From positions 1 to 6,377 of the forward strand of contig JBFYZH010000116.1 in assembly GCA_041309605.1 (NCBI GenBank): a stretch of DNA of 6,377 bases, given 5' to 3'. The translations under genes and the position numbers were made by a program. This document shows, one piece after another, positions 1-6,377 of this stretch. The notes under the pieces are model-generated. The model was given only the letters and a program-made list of their open reading frames with translations, had not been told where the DNA came from and did no database searches. This stretch comes from JALOPX01 sp041309605 (GTDB lineage: Bacteria > Krumholzibacteriota > Krumholzibacteriia > Krumholzibacteriales > Krumholzibacteriaceae). The stretch's first letter is position 1. Every line of letters begins with the position of its first letter.

Positions 1-618
1 GCTTTCCTCAGCTCTCATCAGGATCAGTATCTGGGCGAGCGATACGGTCTCCGGCCTCTTCTGAAGTTCGTTCAGGTGCGCCCTGTAATATTCCCGGACG
101 TCATTGTCCGTGACCTGCACCTCGCCGCGGATTTCCGCCCTGACAAGTCCGTCGACGAGTTGCATCGACCTGATCTTTTCCTTCCACATCATCTTCAGTT
201 GCGCCAGCGTAAGCCCCGCCTTCTCGAGTTCGCCGTTGAACGCGTCATCCCCTCCCAGGGCCCTGATGTTGTCCTCGATAGCCATGTCCACTTTTCCATC
301 CACCTCCGTGTCCGGGACCTCGATCCCGATCTTCTCGGCGTGGATCGCCATGAGCATGTTGGCCACCAGCATGTCCATCACCTCGCGCCGTTTTTCCCTT
401 TCCTCGGCCGGCGTAAGGGTTTCCTTCTGCAGTTGCATGAGAATTCTCTGGTACTCCATGTCGAACTCGCTCTGCAGGATGGCTTTGTCCTCGACCACGG
501 CCACGACCCTGTCGACGATCTCTCCTCCCGCATCCTGGCCCGGCGCCCCGAACGACGGGCCGCACAGAACTGCCGCGGCTGCGCAAGCGGAAAAAATCGT
601 TTTAGTGCCCTTCACCAT
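1..618 (-). CDS. surA: SurA, periplasmic chaperone/prolyl isomerase (3'-partial)
   Basis: SurA escorts unfolded outer-membrane proteins across the periplasm to the BAM complex. The frame is open to the left edge: 206 codons are visible, about half the usual ~430. A Sec signal peptide (MVKGTK, then an Ala-rich core) probably ends at SFG/AP after residue 24. Its two cysteines (12 and 20) are not in a lipobox, so the protein should be soluble, unlike its two neighbours. Residues 33-190 match the SurA N-terminal chaperone domain: the hallmark EIVDRVVAVVEDKAILQSEF, a long helical region, then VTDNDVREYY near 169-178. The first parvulin domain is just starting at 192-200 (SLAQILIL), with Gln at the usual His position, when the window ends. 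The ATG at 618 lies 3 nt after GGAGG, which is close; the next codon is GTG at 615, spaced 6 nt, and may be the true start. The start overlaps the upstream gene by 17 nt. The SurA call rests on the N-terminal half only. Confidence 0.9.
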   Translation of the reverse strand, partial: MVKGTKTIFSACAAAAVLCGPSFGAPGQDAGGEIVDRVVAVVEDKAILQSEFDMEYQRILMQLQKETLTPAEEREKRREVMDMLVANMLMAIHAEKIGIEVPDTEVDGKVDMAIEDNIRALGGDDAFNGELEKAGLTLAQLKMMWKEKIRSMQLVDGLVRAEIRGEVQVTDNDVREYYRAHLNELQKRPETVSLAQILILMRAEES

Positions 619-1546
619 TTTCCTCCATTGACAGGGTGTCCGGCGTTGCCGAAGTATCCCCCGCCGTGAAACCGGTCCCGCCAGGAGCCTCCGGTGCGGT
701 TCCCTGCTCGTAGTTTTTCGTATAGAATTCTATGTCGGCTGAGCGCATGAGGGATTCGAAAAATTCCCCGTACGCCTTTTTTCGCTTTTCCATCAGAAGG
801 GTGCTGACGATCTGCTCCCTCACCTCGGCGGGCGACACTTGCACACGGGCCTCCCTCGCGTCCGCGAGATACAGGATATGATATCCCAACCCGGACTGCA
901 CTATGCCGCTTGTCTCGCCGGGCTGCATCCCGAAAACGACATTCTCGAATTCGGGCATCATGTTTCCCTTGGTCAGGTACCCGAGATCGCCGCCTCTTTT
1001 CGGGACAGGATCCACGGAATACTTGTTCGCCACCCAGGCAAAACTCCTGGATTTCAGGAGTTCCCTTGCGTTTTCCGCCTCTTCCATGGTGTTCACGAGG
1101 ATATGGCTGACCCTGTATTCGCAGGTATATTCCTTCTGGTTGTTCCGGTAGTATTCCTCGATCTCGTCTTCGGTGACCCTGACCCGTTTCTGGAGTTCGA
1201 CAAAAACGAGATGATCGGCCAGGAATTCCTTTTCCAGCGTCCGGATCCTCGTTTTGATCCCCGGATCGTTCTGCAGCCCGCGCCTGATGGCCTCGCGGTA
1301 GAGCAGTTCTATCTCAATCCAGTTGCGGACGAAAGCGGCCTTTTCCTCAGTGGAAAAAGGCGTCCTGTCGGTGTTGGGGAGCGCCGTCTCGAGCTGTTTC
1401 TCGGTCAGAATCTCGCCGCCCACCCTCACGATTCGACCCGGCGTCGTGGCGGGAACCTCGTCTCGACCGCCCTTTCCGCAACCGGACATGTACATGGCCG
1501 CGAGAAGAAACCCCAGAGAGAACGCGCGCACCCTCATCCTTTTCAA
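602..1546 (-). CDS. PpiC-type (parvulin) peptidyl-prolyl isomerase lipoprotein
   Basis: Predicted periplasmic, membrane-anchored prolyl cis-trans isomerase, 314 residues from a TTG start at 1546. An arginine-rich n-region and a hydrophobic core lead to MSGC (Cys23, Gly at +2), a slightly atypical lipobox with Met at -3. Residues 37-140 are a helical SurA-like chaperone region opening with RIVRVGGEILTEKQLE. One parvulin domain spans about 142-230 with the family residues in place: SHIL (His148), KYSVDP, GGDLGYL (185-191), a Met-Pro-Glu-Phe segment and GYHIL (His223), so catalysis is plausible. The tail (about 281-314) is rich in Gly, Thr, Ala and Glu and probably disordered. The start is uncertain: TTG has a weak GGTGG 4 nt upstream, while the in-frame ATG at 1537 has AAGG directly against it and would give a protein three residues shorter. 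The gene sits 17 nt after the upstream lipoprotein gene and overlaps surA by 17 nt, which implies one operon. PrsA-like or PpiD-like naming is possible; I give no symbol. Confidence 0.93.
   Translation of the reverse strand: MKRMRVRAFSLGFLLAAMYMSGCGKGGRDEVPATTPGRIVRVGGEILTEKQLETALPNTDRTPFSTEEKAAFVRNWIEIELLYREAIRRGLQNDPGIKTRIRTLEKEFLADHLVFVELQKRVRVTEDEIEEYYRNNQKEYTCEYRVSHILVNTMEEAENARELLKSRSFAWVANKYSVDPVPKRGGDLGYLTKGNMMPEFENVVFGMQPGETSGIVQSGLGYHILYLADAREARVQVSPAEVREQIVSTLLMEKRKKAYGEFFESLMRSADIEFYTKNYEQGTAPEAPGGTGFTAGDTSATPDTLSMEENGEGH
621..626 (-). promoter_or_regulatory. surA ribosome binding site inside the preceding gene
   Basis: GGAGGA on the minus strand lies within the last codons of the upstream parvulin lipoprotein gene (Met-Glu-Glu-Asn). 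GGAGG ends 3 nt before the ATG at 618 and 6 nt before the GTG at 615. Because the site is read through by ribosomes finishing the upstream gene, the two genes are probably translationally coupled. Confidence 0.7.
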
Positions 1547-1563
1547 AAGGCCACCAGCTTCCG

Positions 1564-3261
1564 CTATAGCTTGGTCCTGTTCATGTTGGCCTTGGCCAGG
1601 TTTTTTTCGTTGATGCTGATCTTGTACCCCTCGGACCAGCCTTTCAGTTTCTCCTTGAGCAGGGCTTCGCCCTTCTTCTCGGTCAGTTCCCGCTTGATCG
1701 CGGGGGATGCTTCCTCGTAGGTGGGCAGTTTCCCGGGCTCGATCTGGAGTAACTTTATTATGGCAAATCCGCGCGATATCGGGAACGCATCCGAGATATC
1801 CCCCGCGGCGGCAAGCGAAAAAGCTATCCCGTCGTATTCGAGATAATTACCCTCAAATACGAGCCCCGTCTTGCCCATGTTTTCCTTGATCGTCGGATCC
1901 TTGGAAAATTCCCTGACCAGCTTGTCGAAATCCTCGCCTGCCTTGGCCCTTTTCTCGACCATGGCGGCAACTTCGTCGTTTTCGAGAACGATGATCTGGT
2001 AATCTCTTTTTTCCTTGGTCTGGATGTATTCCTTGTTGTTGTCGTAGTAATCCATCATTTCCTTGCCGGTTACCGTCACTTCGTCCTCGATCTGGTCCTG
2101 GTAGAGCTTGTAAACGAGAAACTGTTCCTTGCGGTTATCCAGATTCTTCTTCACCGAGGGTATGTCCAGCACCCGCACCACTTCTTCGGCATAGACCGGA
2201 AGAACCTTGTCGTAAATGACCTTCTTGAGGAGTTGAACGATGGTTTCACGCCCGTACTGGCGACGCGGTCTCTCGACCAGGGAGGCCCGCTTGTAGAGTT
2301 CGATAAAATCTCGGATCGTGTATGCGCCATCGTCGTACTGGCAGACAAGCATATCCAGATACTGCTCTTCGATTACGGGTACAGGGGCATTGTCCCTGGT
2401 TACCCTGTAGTTCACGATTTCCTCGAACGGCACGTCTTCGGGCAGCGCGTTGTAGACAATGTTGACCGCGTCGGTAAAGAACTGAAGATGTATCTCGTTT
2501 TCCAGTTTGGCCTTGAGGACGTCCCGTCCCTTGTATTCCATTATCCCCTTGACGCGCCGGGACGCGTATTCCCTGTCGAGCTCGGGAACGATCTTTCTTT
2601 TCTTGTGAACCTTTATCAGCGCCCATCCTGTGTCCGTTCTTACGGGCGGCGAAACGTCTTCCTCGGACATCGTGAATAGAATTTCCTCCACCCACCAGTG
2701 GATCCTTCCGACAGGCGAACTGCCGACAAACCCTCCGTTCTCCGCCGCGGGGCCGAGAGAATATTTCTTCGCCATCTCCGCGAAGTCCTCTCCGGCCATA
2801 ATCTTCTCCCTCAGATCGAGGGCATCCTGTTCGTTGGCGAGAATGATCTGGCTGAGAGTATATTCGTAATGCATCTCTTCCCAGTATTTATCGATATCCG
2901 CCTCGGTCATCGTTATCTTATTCGTGATCGCCTGCTCCCAGAGCGCCGTGATAAGGAAGGGGCCCTTTAACTGGTTCCAGAATTTGAGGAACTCCTCTTC
3001 CTTTTCGTACCCGAGCGCCTCCGCCTTCAGCGCCATGATTTCCTTGTTGATCATGTGCTGGAGAAGCTCCTTTTTCCCGTTCATATCGGTGGTTTCGGGA
3101 AGATACTTGCTGTCGAGGGTTTCGGCCGTGGTCTCGAAATCACCTATCGTGATCGTCTTATAATCGACCTGGGCCAGGATTTTGTCCTTCCTGTCCGTTT
3201 TCGAGCATCCCGCCGCCAGGATCATTGCCAATCCCGCTATAAGCAAAATTGATTTCTTCAC
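1564..3261 (-). CDS. SurA/PpiC-like lipoprotein with two degenerate parvulin domains
   Basis: Predicted membrane-anchored periplasmic folding factor, 565 residues. I chose the GTG start at 3261 because AAAGGAG lies 6 nt upstream and a lipoprotein signal follows at once (VKKSILLIAG, lipobox LAAGC, Cys19, Ser at +2). A longer frame from 3357 would put 32 unrelated residues before the signal. Two similar modules follow. Module 1 has a SurA-type strand/helix opening (LAQVDYKTITIGDF, 29-42) and a parvulin domain at about 130-220, with an NGGFVG turn near 175-180. Module 2 has a matching opening (LVCQYDDGAYTIRDF, 305-319) and a parvulin domain at about 418-507. Both domains lack the two family histidines: SHIL becomes SQII (Gln138) and YQII (Gln422), and GYHI becomes GWAL (Ala214) and GFAI (Ala500). 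I infer chaperone or holdase activity rather than proline isomerisation. The gene follows mfd and lies 17 nt before the next parvulin lipoprotein. Family is secure; exact role is unknown. Confidence 0.9.
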   Translation of the reverse strand: MKKSILLIAGLAMILAAGCSKTDRKDKILAQVDYKTITIGDFETTAETLDSKYLPETTDMNGKKELLQHMINKEIMALKAEALGYEKEEEFLKFWNQLKGPFLITALWEQAITNKITMTEADIDKYWEEMHYEYTLSQIILANEQDALDLREKIMAGEDFAEMAKKYSLGPAAENGGFVGSSPVGRIHWWVEEILFTMSEEDVSPPVRTDTGWALIKVHKKRKIVPELDREYASRRVKGIMEYKGRDVLKAKLENEIHLQFFTDAVNIVYNALPEDVPFEEIVNYRVTRDNAPVPVIEEQYLDMLVCQYDDGAYTIRDFIELYKRASLVERPRRQYGRETIVQLLKKVIYDKVLPVYAEEVVRVLDIPSVKKNLDNRKEQFLVYKLYQDQIEDEVTVTGKEMMDYYDNNKEYIQTKEKRDYQIIVLENDEVAAMVEKRAKAGEDFDKLVREFSKDPTIKENMGKTGLVFEGNYLEYDGIAFSLAAAGDISDAFPISRGFAIIKLLQIEPGKLPTYEEASPAIKRELTEKKGEALLKEKLKGWSEGYKISINEKNLAKANMNRTKL

Positions 3262-3267
3262 TTCGGA

Positions 3268-3274
3268 CTCCTTT
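3268..3274 (-). promoter_or_regulatory. Ribosome binding site fixing a GTG start
   Basis: Read on the minus strand this is AAAGGAG, 6 nt upstream of the GTG at 3261. It is a near-perfect Shine-Dalgarno at good spacing. Together with the lipoprotein signal peptide directly after it, it places the start of the two-domain parvulin lipoprotein at 3261 and not at the ATG at 3357. Confidence 0.85.
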
Positions 3275-3317
3275 CTGGTGTCACGTCCCGGTACGATATT
3301 CGATGACCCGGCAAATC

Positions 3318-3330
3318 CCCGCCTCGCGGG
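3318..3330 (-). other. Short G/C hairpin between mfd and the next gene
   Basis: CCCGC-GAG-GCGGG on the minus strand forms a 5-bp stem with a 3-nt loop. The following bases (GATTTGCC) contain no T-run, so it is not a standard intrinsic terminator. On the plus strand no T-run follows either. It could be a weak attenuating or mRNA-stabilising structure, or chance in a G/C-rich stretch. Confidence 0.25.
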
Positions 3331-3374
3331 CGGAATGAAACGCCGGTTGGTCTTCACCTTCCGCAGGTTGAACT

Positions 3375-3380
3375 ATTAAA
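3375..3380 (-). promoter_or_regulatory. Possible -10 element for the chaperone genes
   Basis: TTTAAT on the minus strand matches TATAAT at five of six positions and lies in an A/T-rich patch just past the mfd stop. No good -35 (TTGACA-like) sits 16-18 nt upstream, and there is no TG extension. If used, transcription would start near 3368, giving a leader of about 107 nt before the GTG at 3261. This is weak evidence; read-through from mfd would explain the layout equally well. Confidence 0.15.
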
Positions 3381-3385
3381 CTACC

Positions 3386-6377
3386 TTAATTAACATAAAA
3401 TTCCAGTAAATTCAACAAACTTTCAAGATCCTTCATGCCCGGCAGGGCTTCCAGGCCGGTATTCCCCTCGCAGTGCGACCCCGGGGGCGTCCCTTCGCGG
3501 CTTCGCACCGACAGGGAAAAACCCTTTTCCGTATGAAACGTCAATCGTCCCTCGAACGCGGCCGCCAGGTCCGAAAGCAGCTTGCGAGCGGGATTATTCC
3601 CGGCCGCAAACCCCACCCTCATCATCCTTTTCGTCATCTCGACCGTCTCCACCCCCGCGCGCGCCGCCCTGACCTTGAGTTCCACCATCTTGAGCAGGTT
3701 ACGCGCGGGCTCCGGAGGAGGCCCGAACCTGTCGACGAGCTCATCCATCATCGCTTCGATCTCCGCCGGGTCCGGCTCGCGCGTGAGGCGCCTGTAAATA
3801 TCCATCCTTTCCTCGGAGTCTGTTATGTACTCCTCGGGAATATAGGCCGGCAGGGGTATCGAAATCTTCGCGTCCTTTTCCTCCTGGAGAACCTCCCCCC
3901 TGATCCTTGAGACCTCTTCGCGTATCATTCTGGAATACATGTCCAGCCCCACGGCGTTGATCTGCCCCGATTGCTGATGTCCCAGGAGGTTTCCCGCGCC
4001 CCTTATCTCAAGGTCCCTCATCGCTATCCTGTATCCGGCGCCCAGGTAATCGAATTCGCTTATCGCCTGAAGCCTCCTGACGGCCGACGCCGCCAGCGAA
4101 CCGTCCTTGGGCACGAGCATATAGGCGTACGCCTTTCTGTCGGACCTTCCGACCCTTCCGCGGAGCTGGTAGAGCTGGGCCAGGCCGAAACGGTCGGCCC
4201 TGTTTATAATGATCGTGTTGACGTTCGGGAAATCGAGGCCCGCCTCGATGATCATCGTGCAGATAAGCACGTCGAATTTTCTCTCCAGGAAATCTATCAT
4301 GATCTTTTCCAGATCGTGTTCCTTCATCTGCCCGTGGGCGTGGGCGATCCTCACCTTCGCGGGAAGGAGCCGGCGAAGGAAGCCTTCCATCACCTCGATC
4401 GACTGGACCCGGTTGTGCACGAAAAAGACCTGGCCCCCGCGATCGATCTCGCGCATTACGGATTCCCTGATCCTGTCGTCGTCGAACGGCAGTATCTCGG
4501 TGTGGATCGGCAGCCTGTTGCGCGGCGCCGTGTCGATGACCGATATGTCACGTATCCCCGAGATCGCCATGGAGAGGGTCCTGGGTATCGGAGTCGCCGT
4601 CATGCTCAGCACGTCGACGCTTTTCTTCATCATCTTGAAGGTCTCCTTGTGTTTCACCCCGAACCTGTGTTCCTCGTCGATGACGACCAGGCCGAGATCC
4701 CTGAAGGCCACGTCCTTTGAAATCAGCCTGTGCGTGCCGACGACTATGTCGATCTTCCCCTCGGAGATCTCCCTGACCGCCTTTTTAATCCGGGCCGGCG
4801 GAACGAACCTGCTGAGCATCTCCGTTCTTACGGGAAACCCGGCGAGCCGTTCCGTAAACGTCGCATAATGCTGCATGGCAAGGACCGTCGTGGGAACGAG
4901 GATCGCCACCTGTTTTCCTTCGAGGACGGCCTTGAACGCCGCCCTCAGCGCGACCTCCGTCTTCCCGAACCCGACGTCGCCGCACAGAAGCCTGTCCATC
5001 GGCCTTGTCGACTCGAGGTCCGCCTTCACTTCGATGGTGGCCTTGAGCTGGTGAGGCGTCTCCTCCCAGGGGAACGAAGCCTCCATCTCGTTCTGCCACG
5101 GTTTGTCGGGCCCGAAGGCGTACCCCTCGGCCACCTGCCTGGCGGCGTAAATCTCGAGCAGGTCGTGCGCTATCCGGCCAGCGCTCTTTCTCGCTCTTTC
5201 TCTTACCCGGTTCCATGCCCTGCTCCCCAGGTCCGCAAGCTGCGGCGCCACCCCGTCCGCCGCCACGTATTTTTCCACCATCCTCAGCTGGGCGATCGGT
5301 ATGAAGAGCCTGTCCGAGCCTTCGTACCTGATATCGAGACATTCGGTTTTTCCGCCCTCGATATCGAGAACCCGCATTCCCATATACCGCCCGATCCCGT
5401 GACTGACATGAACCACGAAATCCCCGGGCTGGAAATGTGACGGGTCGTAGGTAAGCGACCTGTTCCTCGCGCGGGGAGACTGCCAGGGCTTGTGGAACCT
5501 TCCGAATATCTCCTCCTCGCTCAGGAAGACAACGCCGGCGTCGGGCCATCTGAATCCGCTCGAGATGAACCCCGACGGGAAATCCACATCGAGCTCCACA
5601 TCCGACAGGATATCCTCGGCCCTCTCTCTCTGTATGGCGCTCGAACAGAATATGAGAACCTGGCGCTTACCGGCGATATCCTTCATGATGTCCGAGGCCA
5701 GTCCCTTGAGGTTCCGCCTGTAATCCCCCGGGGCGGACGTCGAGAAGGCGATCGCTCTTTCAACCGGAAGCCGCCTGAAATCGATCCTTTTTTTCCCCGT
5801 TGCGAACCTCTCCATTTCGGCGGAGGTCACGTACATTGCGTCGGGTTCGGGGTAACGATGTTCCTTTTCCCTCGATCTTGTGTATCTCTGGGTTATCTCT
5901 TCCCTGAATTCGCCCGTGACAGCCTCCACGTCCTCGGTGTCGAAGGTGATCAGGAGCGGGGAGGTGTCGAAATATTCGAAGACCGGAACCACATCGTGCA
6001 CGATTGACGCGTAATGCTCCATCCCGTAAAAGAGTATCCCGTCTTCCATCCTGTCGGCCACGATCATCCTGCGCTTGAACTCCTCCCCGTCGCCGGCCCC
6101 TTCCGCGAGAAAGGCTCTGAGCCGCCCCAATCCCTCCGCGTCCGGAGCGAGGTGGTGCAGCGGGCGCACCCTGATCCTTTCCAGGGTCCCGATGGACCGC
6201 TGTGTCTCTATGTCGAAACGCCTGATGGCTATGATTTCGTCCGAGTCAAACTCCACCCTGAAGGGGTCTTCCGACCCGACTTCGAAGATATCGAGTATCG
6301 CGCCCCTTATGGCGAACTGCCCCTTGGACTCCACTATCCCGTGTCTTTCGTATCCCAGGTGCACAAGCTTTTCGGCC
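3386..6377 (-). CDS. mfd: Mfd, transcription-repair coupling factor (5'-partial)
   Basis: ATP-driven DNA translocase that binds RNA polymerase stalled at lesions, pushes it off and recruits UvrA to start nucleotide excision repair; cytoplasmic. The frame is open to the right edge, so about 996 residues are visible and roughly the first 130-150 of a usual ~1150-residue protein are missing. Numbering from the valine codon at 6364: residues 1-200 are UvrB-like (GYERHGIVESKGQFAIRGA region); 308-400 form the RNA polymerase-interacting domain (HVSHGIGRY, then RYEGSDRLFIPIAQL); 420-790 form the RecG-like translocase, with Walker A GDVGFGKT at 462-469, DEEH at 563-566, SMTATP at 587-592 and QLRGRVGR at 733-740; about 830-985 is the TRCF C-terminal domain. 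All helicase motifs are intact. It ends in TAA at 3386-3388, 124 nt before the next gene, with no strong terminator between them. The GTG at 6364 is an internal valine codon, not the true start. Identification is very secure. Confidence 0.97.
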   Translation of the reverse strand, partial: AEKLVHLGYERHGIVESKGQFAIRGAILDIFEVGSEDPFRVEFDSDEIIAIRRFDIETQRSIGTLERIRVRPLHHLAPDAEGLGRLRAFLAEGAGDGEEFKRRMIVADRMEDGILFYGMEHYASIVHDVVPVFEYFDTSPLLITFDTEDVEAVTGEFREEITQRYTRSREKEHRYPEPDAMYVTSAEMERFATGKKRIDFRRLPVERAIAFSTSAPGDYRRNLKGLASDIMKDIAGKRQVLIFCSSAIQRERAEDILSDVELDVDFPSGFISSGFRWPDAGVVFLSEEEIFGRFHKPWQSPRARNRSLTYDPSHFQPGDFVVHVSHGIGRYMGMRVLDIEGGKTECLDIRYEGSDRLFIPIAQLRMVEKYVAADGVAPQLADLGSRAWNRVRERARKSAGRIAHDLLEIYAARQVAEGYAFGPDKPWQNEMEASFPWEETPHQLKATIEVKADLESTRPMDRLLCGDVGFGKTEVALRAAFKAVLEGKQVAILVPTTVLAMQHYATFTERLAGFPVRTEMLSRFVPPARIKKAVREISEGKIDIVVGTHRLISKDVAFRDLGLVVIDEEHRFGVKHKETFKMMKKSVDVLSMTATPIPRTLSMAISGIRDISVIDTAPRNRLPIHTEILPFDDDRIRESVMREIDRGGQVFFVHNRVQSIEVMEGFLRRLLPAKVRIAHAHGQMKEHDLEKIMIDFLERKFDVLICTMIIEAGLDFPNVNTIIINRADRFGLAQLYQLRGRVGRSDRKAYAYMLVPKDGSLAASAVRRLQAISEFDYLGAGYRIAMRDLEIRGAGNLLGHQQSGQINAVGLDMYSRMIREEVSRIRGEVLQEEKDAKISIPLPAYIPEEYITDSEERMDIYRRLTREPDPAEIEAMMDELVDRFGPPPEPARNLLKMVELKVRAARAGVETVEMTKRMMRVGFAAGNNPARKLLSDLAAAFEGRLTFHTEKGFSLSVRSREGTPPGSHCEGNTGLEALPGMKDLESLLNLLEFYVN

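Larger units (their letters stand above)
3262..3385 (-). other. Intergenic region between mfd and the chaperone genes
   Basis: This is the only non-coding gap of note (124 nt). On the minus strand it begins A/T-rich directly after the mfd stop, becomes G/C-rich in the middle and ends with the ribosome binding site. It holds a short hairpin (3318-3330) and a possible -10 hexamer (3375-3380), both listed separately. I see no open reading frame, RNA gene or intrinsic terminator with a T-run in it. Confidence 0.6.

Noticed and set aside
245..586. Open frame of 113 codons on the minus strand near the left edge
   Set aside because: It is an out-of-phase reading within surA; the real frame gives a signal peptide and the SurA hallmark sequence.
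839..1720. Open frame of 293 codons on the plus strand
   Set aside because: It runs antisense across the parvulin lipoprotein gene and the end of its neighbour, both of which have clear family motifs; it shows no motif of its own.
3318..3330. Intrinsic terminator after mfd
   Set aside because: The stem is only 5 bp and no T-run follows on either strand, so I list it only as a weak hairpin.
3262..3357. N-terminal extension of the two-domain lipoprotein from an ATG at 3357
   Set aside because: The 32 added residues would bury the lipoprotein signal, whereas GTG at 3261 has an excellent ribosome binding site and a signal peptide immediately after it.
3971..4720. Open frame of 249 codons on the plus strand opposite mfd
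   Set aside because: It lies wholly antisense to conserved Mfd helicase motifs, has no recognisable domain, and is rich in His, Arg, Pro and Asp as expected of the reverse complement of a G/C-rich gene.
5183..5202. Perfect 10-bp tandem repeat (gctctttctc twice)
   Set aside because: It falls in an Arg/Glu/Lys-rich helix of Mfd (Arg-Glu-Arg-Ala-Arg-Lys) and is explained by codon composition; only two copies are present.
4785..5549. Open frame of 254 codons on the minus strand in another phase within mfd
   Set aside because: It is an out-of-phase reading of the RNA polymerase-binding and Walker A region of mfd, low in hydrophobic residues and very rich in Arg and Gly, with no known domain.

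Overview
The window is a compact, all-minus-strand block of four protein genes. In transcription order (right to left) they are mfd (transcription-repair coupling factor, 5' end off the right edge), a two-domain parvulin/SurA-like lipoprotein, a single-domain parvulin lipoprotein, and the start of surA (3' end off the left edge). I see no RNA genes, CRISPR arrays, insertion sequences, attachment sites or replication origins. The only intergenic stretch of any size is the 124 nt between mfd and the first chaperone gene.

The organism is a diderm (Gram-negative type) bacterium. It has two predicted lipoproteins and a secreted SurA, the periplasmic chaperone that serves outer-membrane protein biogenesis. 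GC content looks moderately high (mid-50s by eye, not counted), with free use of AGG arginine codons and GTG/TTG starts. From memory, mfd followed by PpiC/SurA-type genes occurs in deltaproteobacteria and some uncultured phyla of the FCB type. That is weak evidence and I do not assign a phylum.

Layout: 3386-6377 mfd; 3262-3385 intergenic, with a strong ribosome binding site, a short hairpin and an A/T-rich patch; 1564-3261 lipoprotein with two degenerate parvulin domains (GTG start); 17-nt gap; 602-1546 lipoprotein with one intact-looking parvulin domain; 17-nt overlap; 1-618 N-terminal part of SurA. The three chaperone genes are so tightly spaced that they are almost certainly one transcription unit. 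No convincing terminator separates them from mfd, so mfd may lead the operon.

Functionally, Mfd is a cytoplasmic DNA translocase that removes stalled RNA polymerase and recruits nucleotide excision repair. The other three proteins should act beyond the inner membrane as a small folding cassette: one membrane-anchored putative holdase without the catalytic histidines, one membrane-anchored likely active prolyl isomerase, and soluble SurA. This looks like a housekeeping locus. I found no clear sign of a new system; the most interesting points are the duplicated, histidine-less parvulin protein and its place in a three-gene chaperone series.
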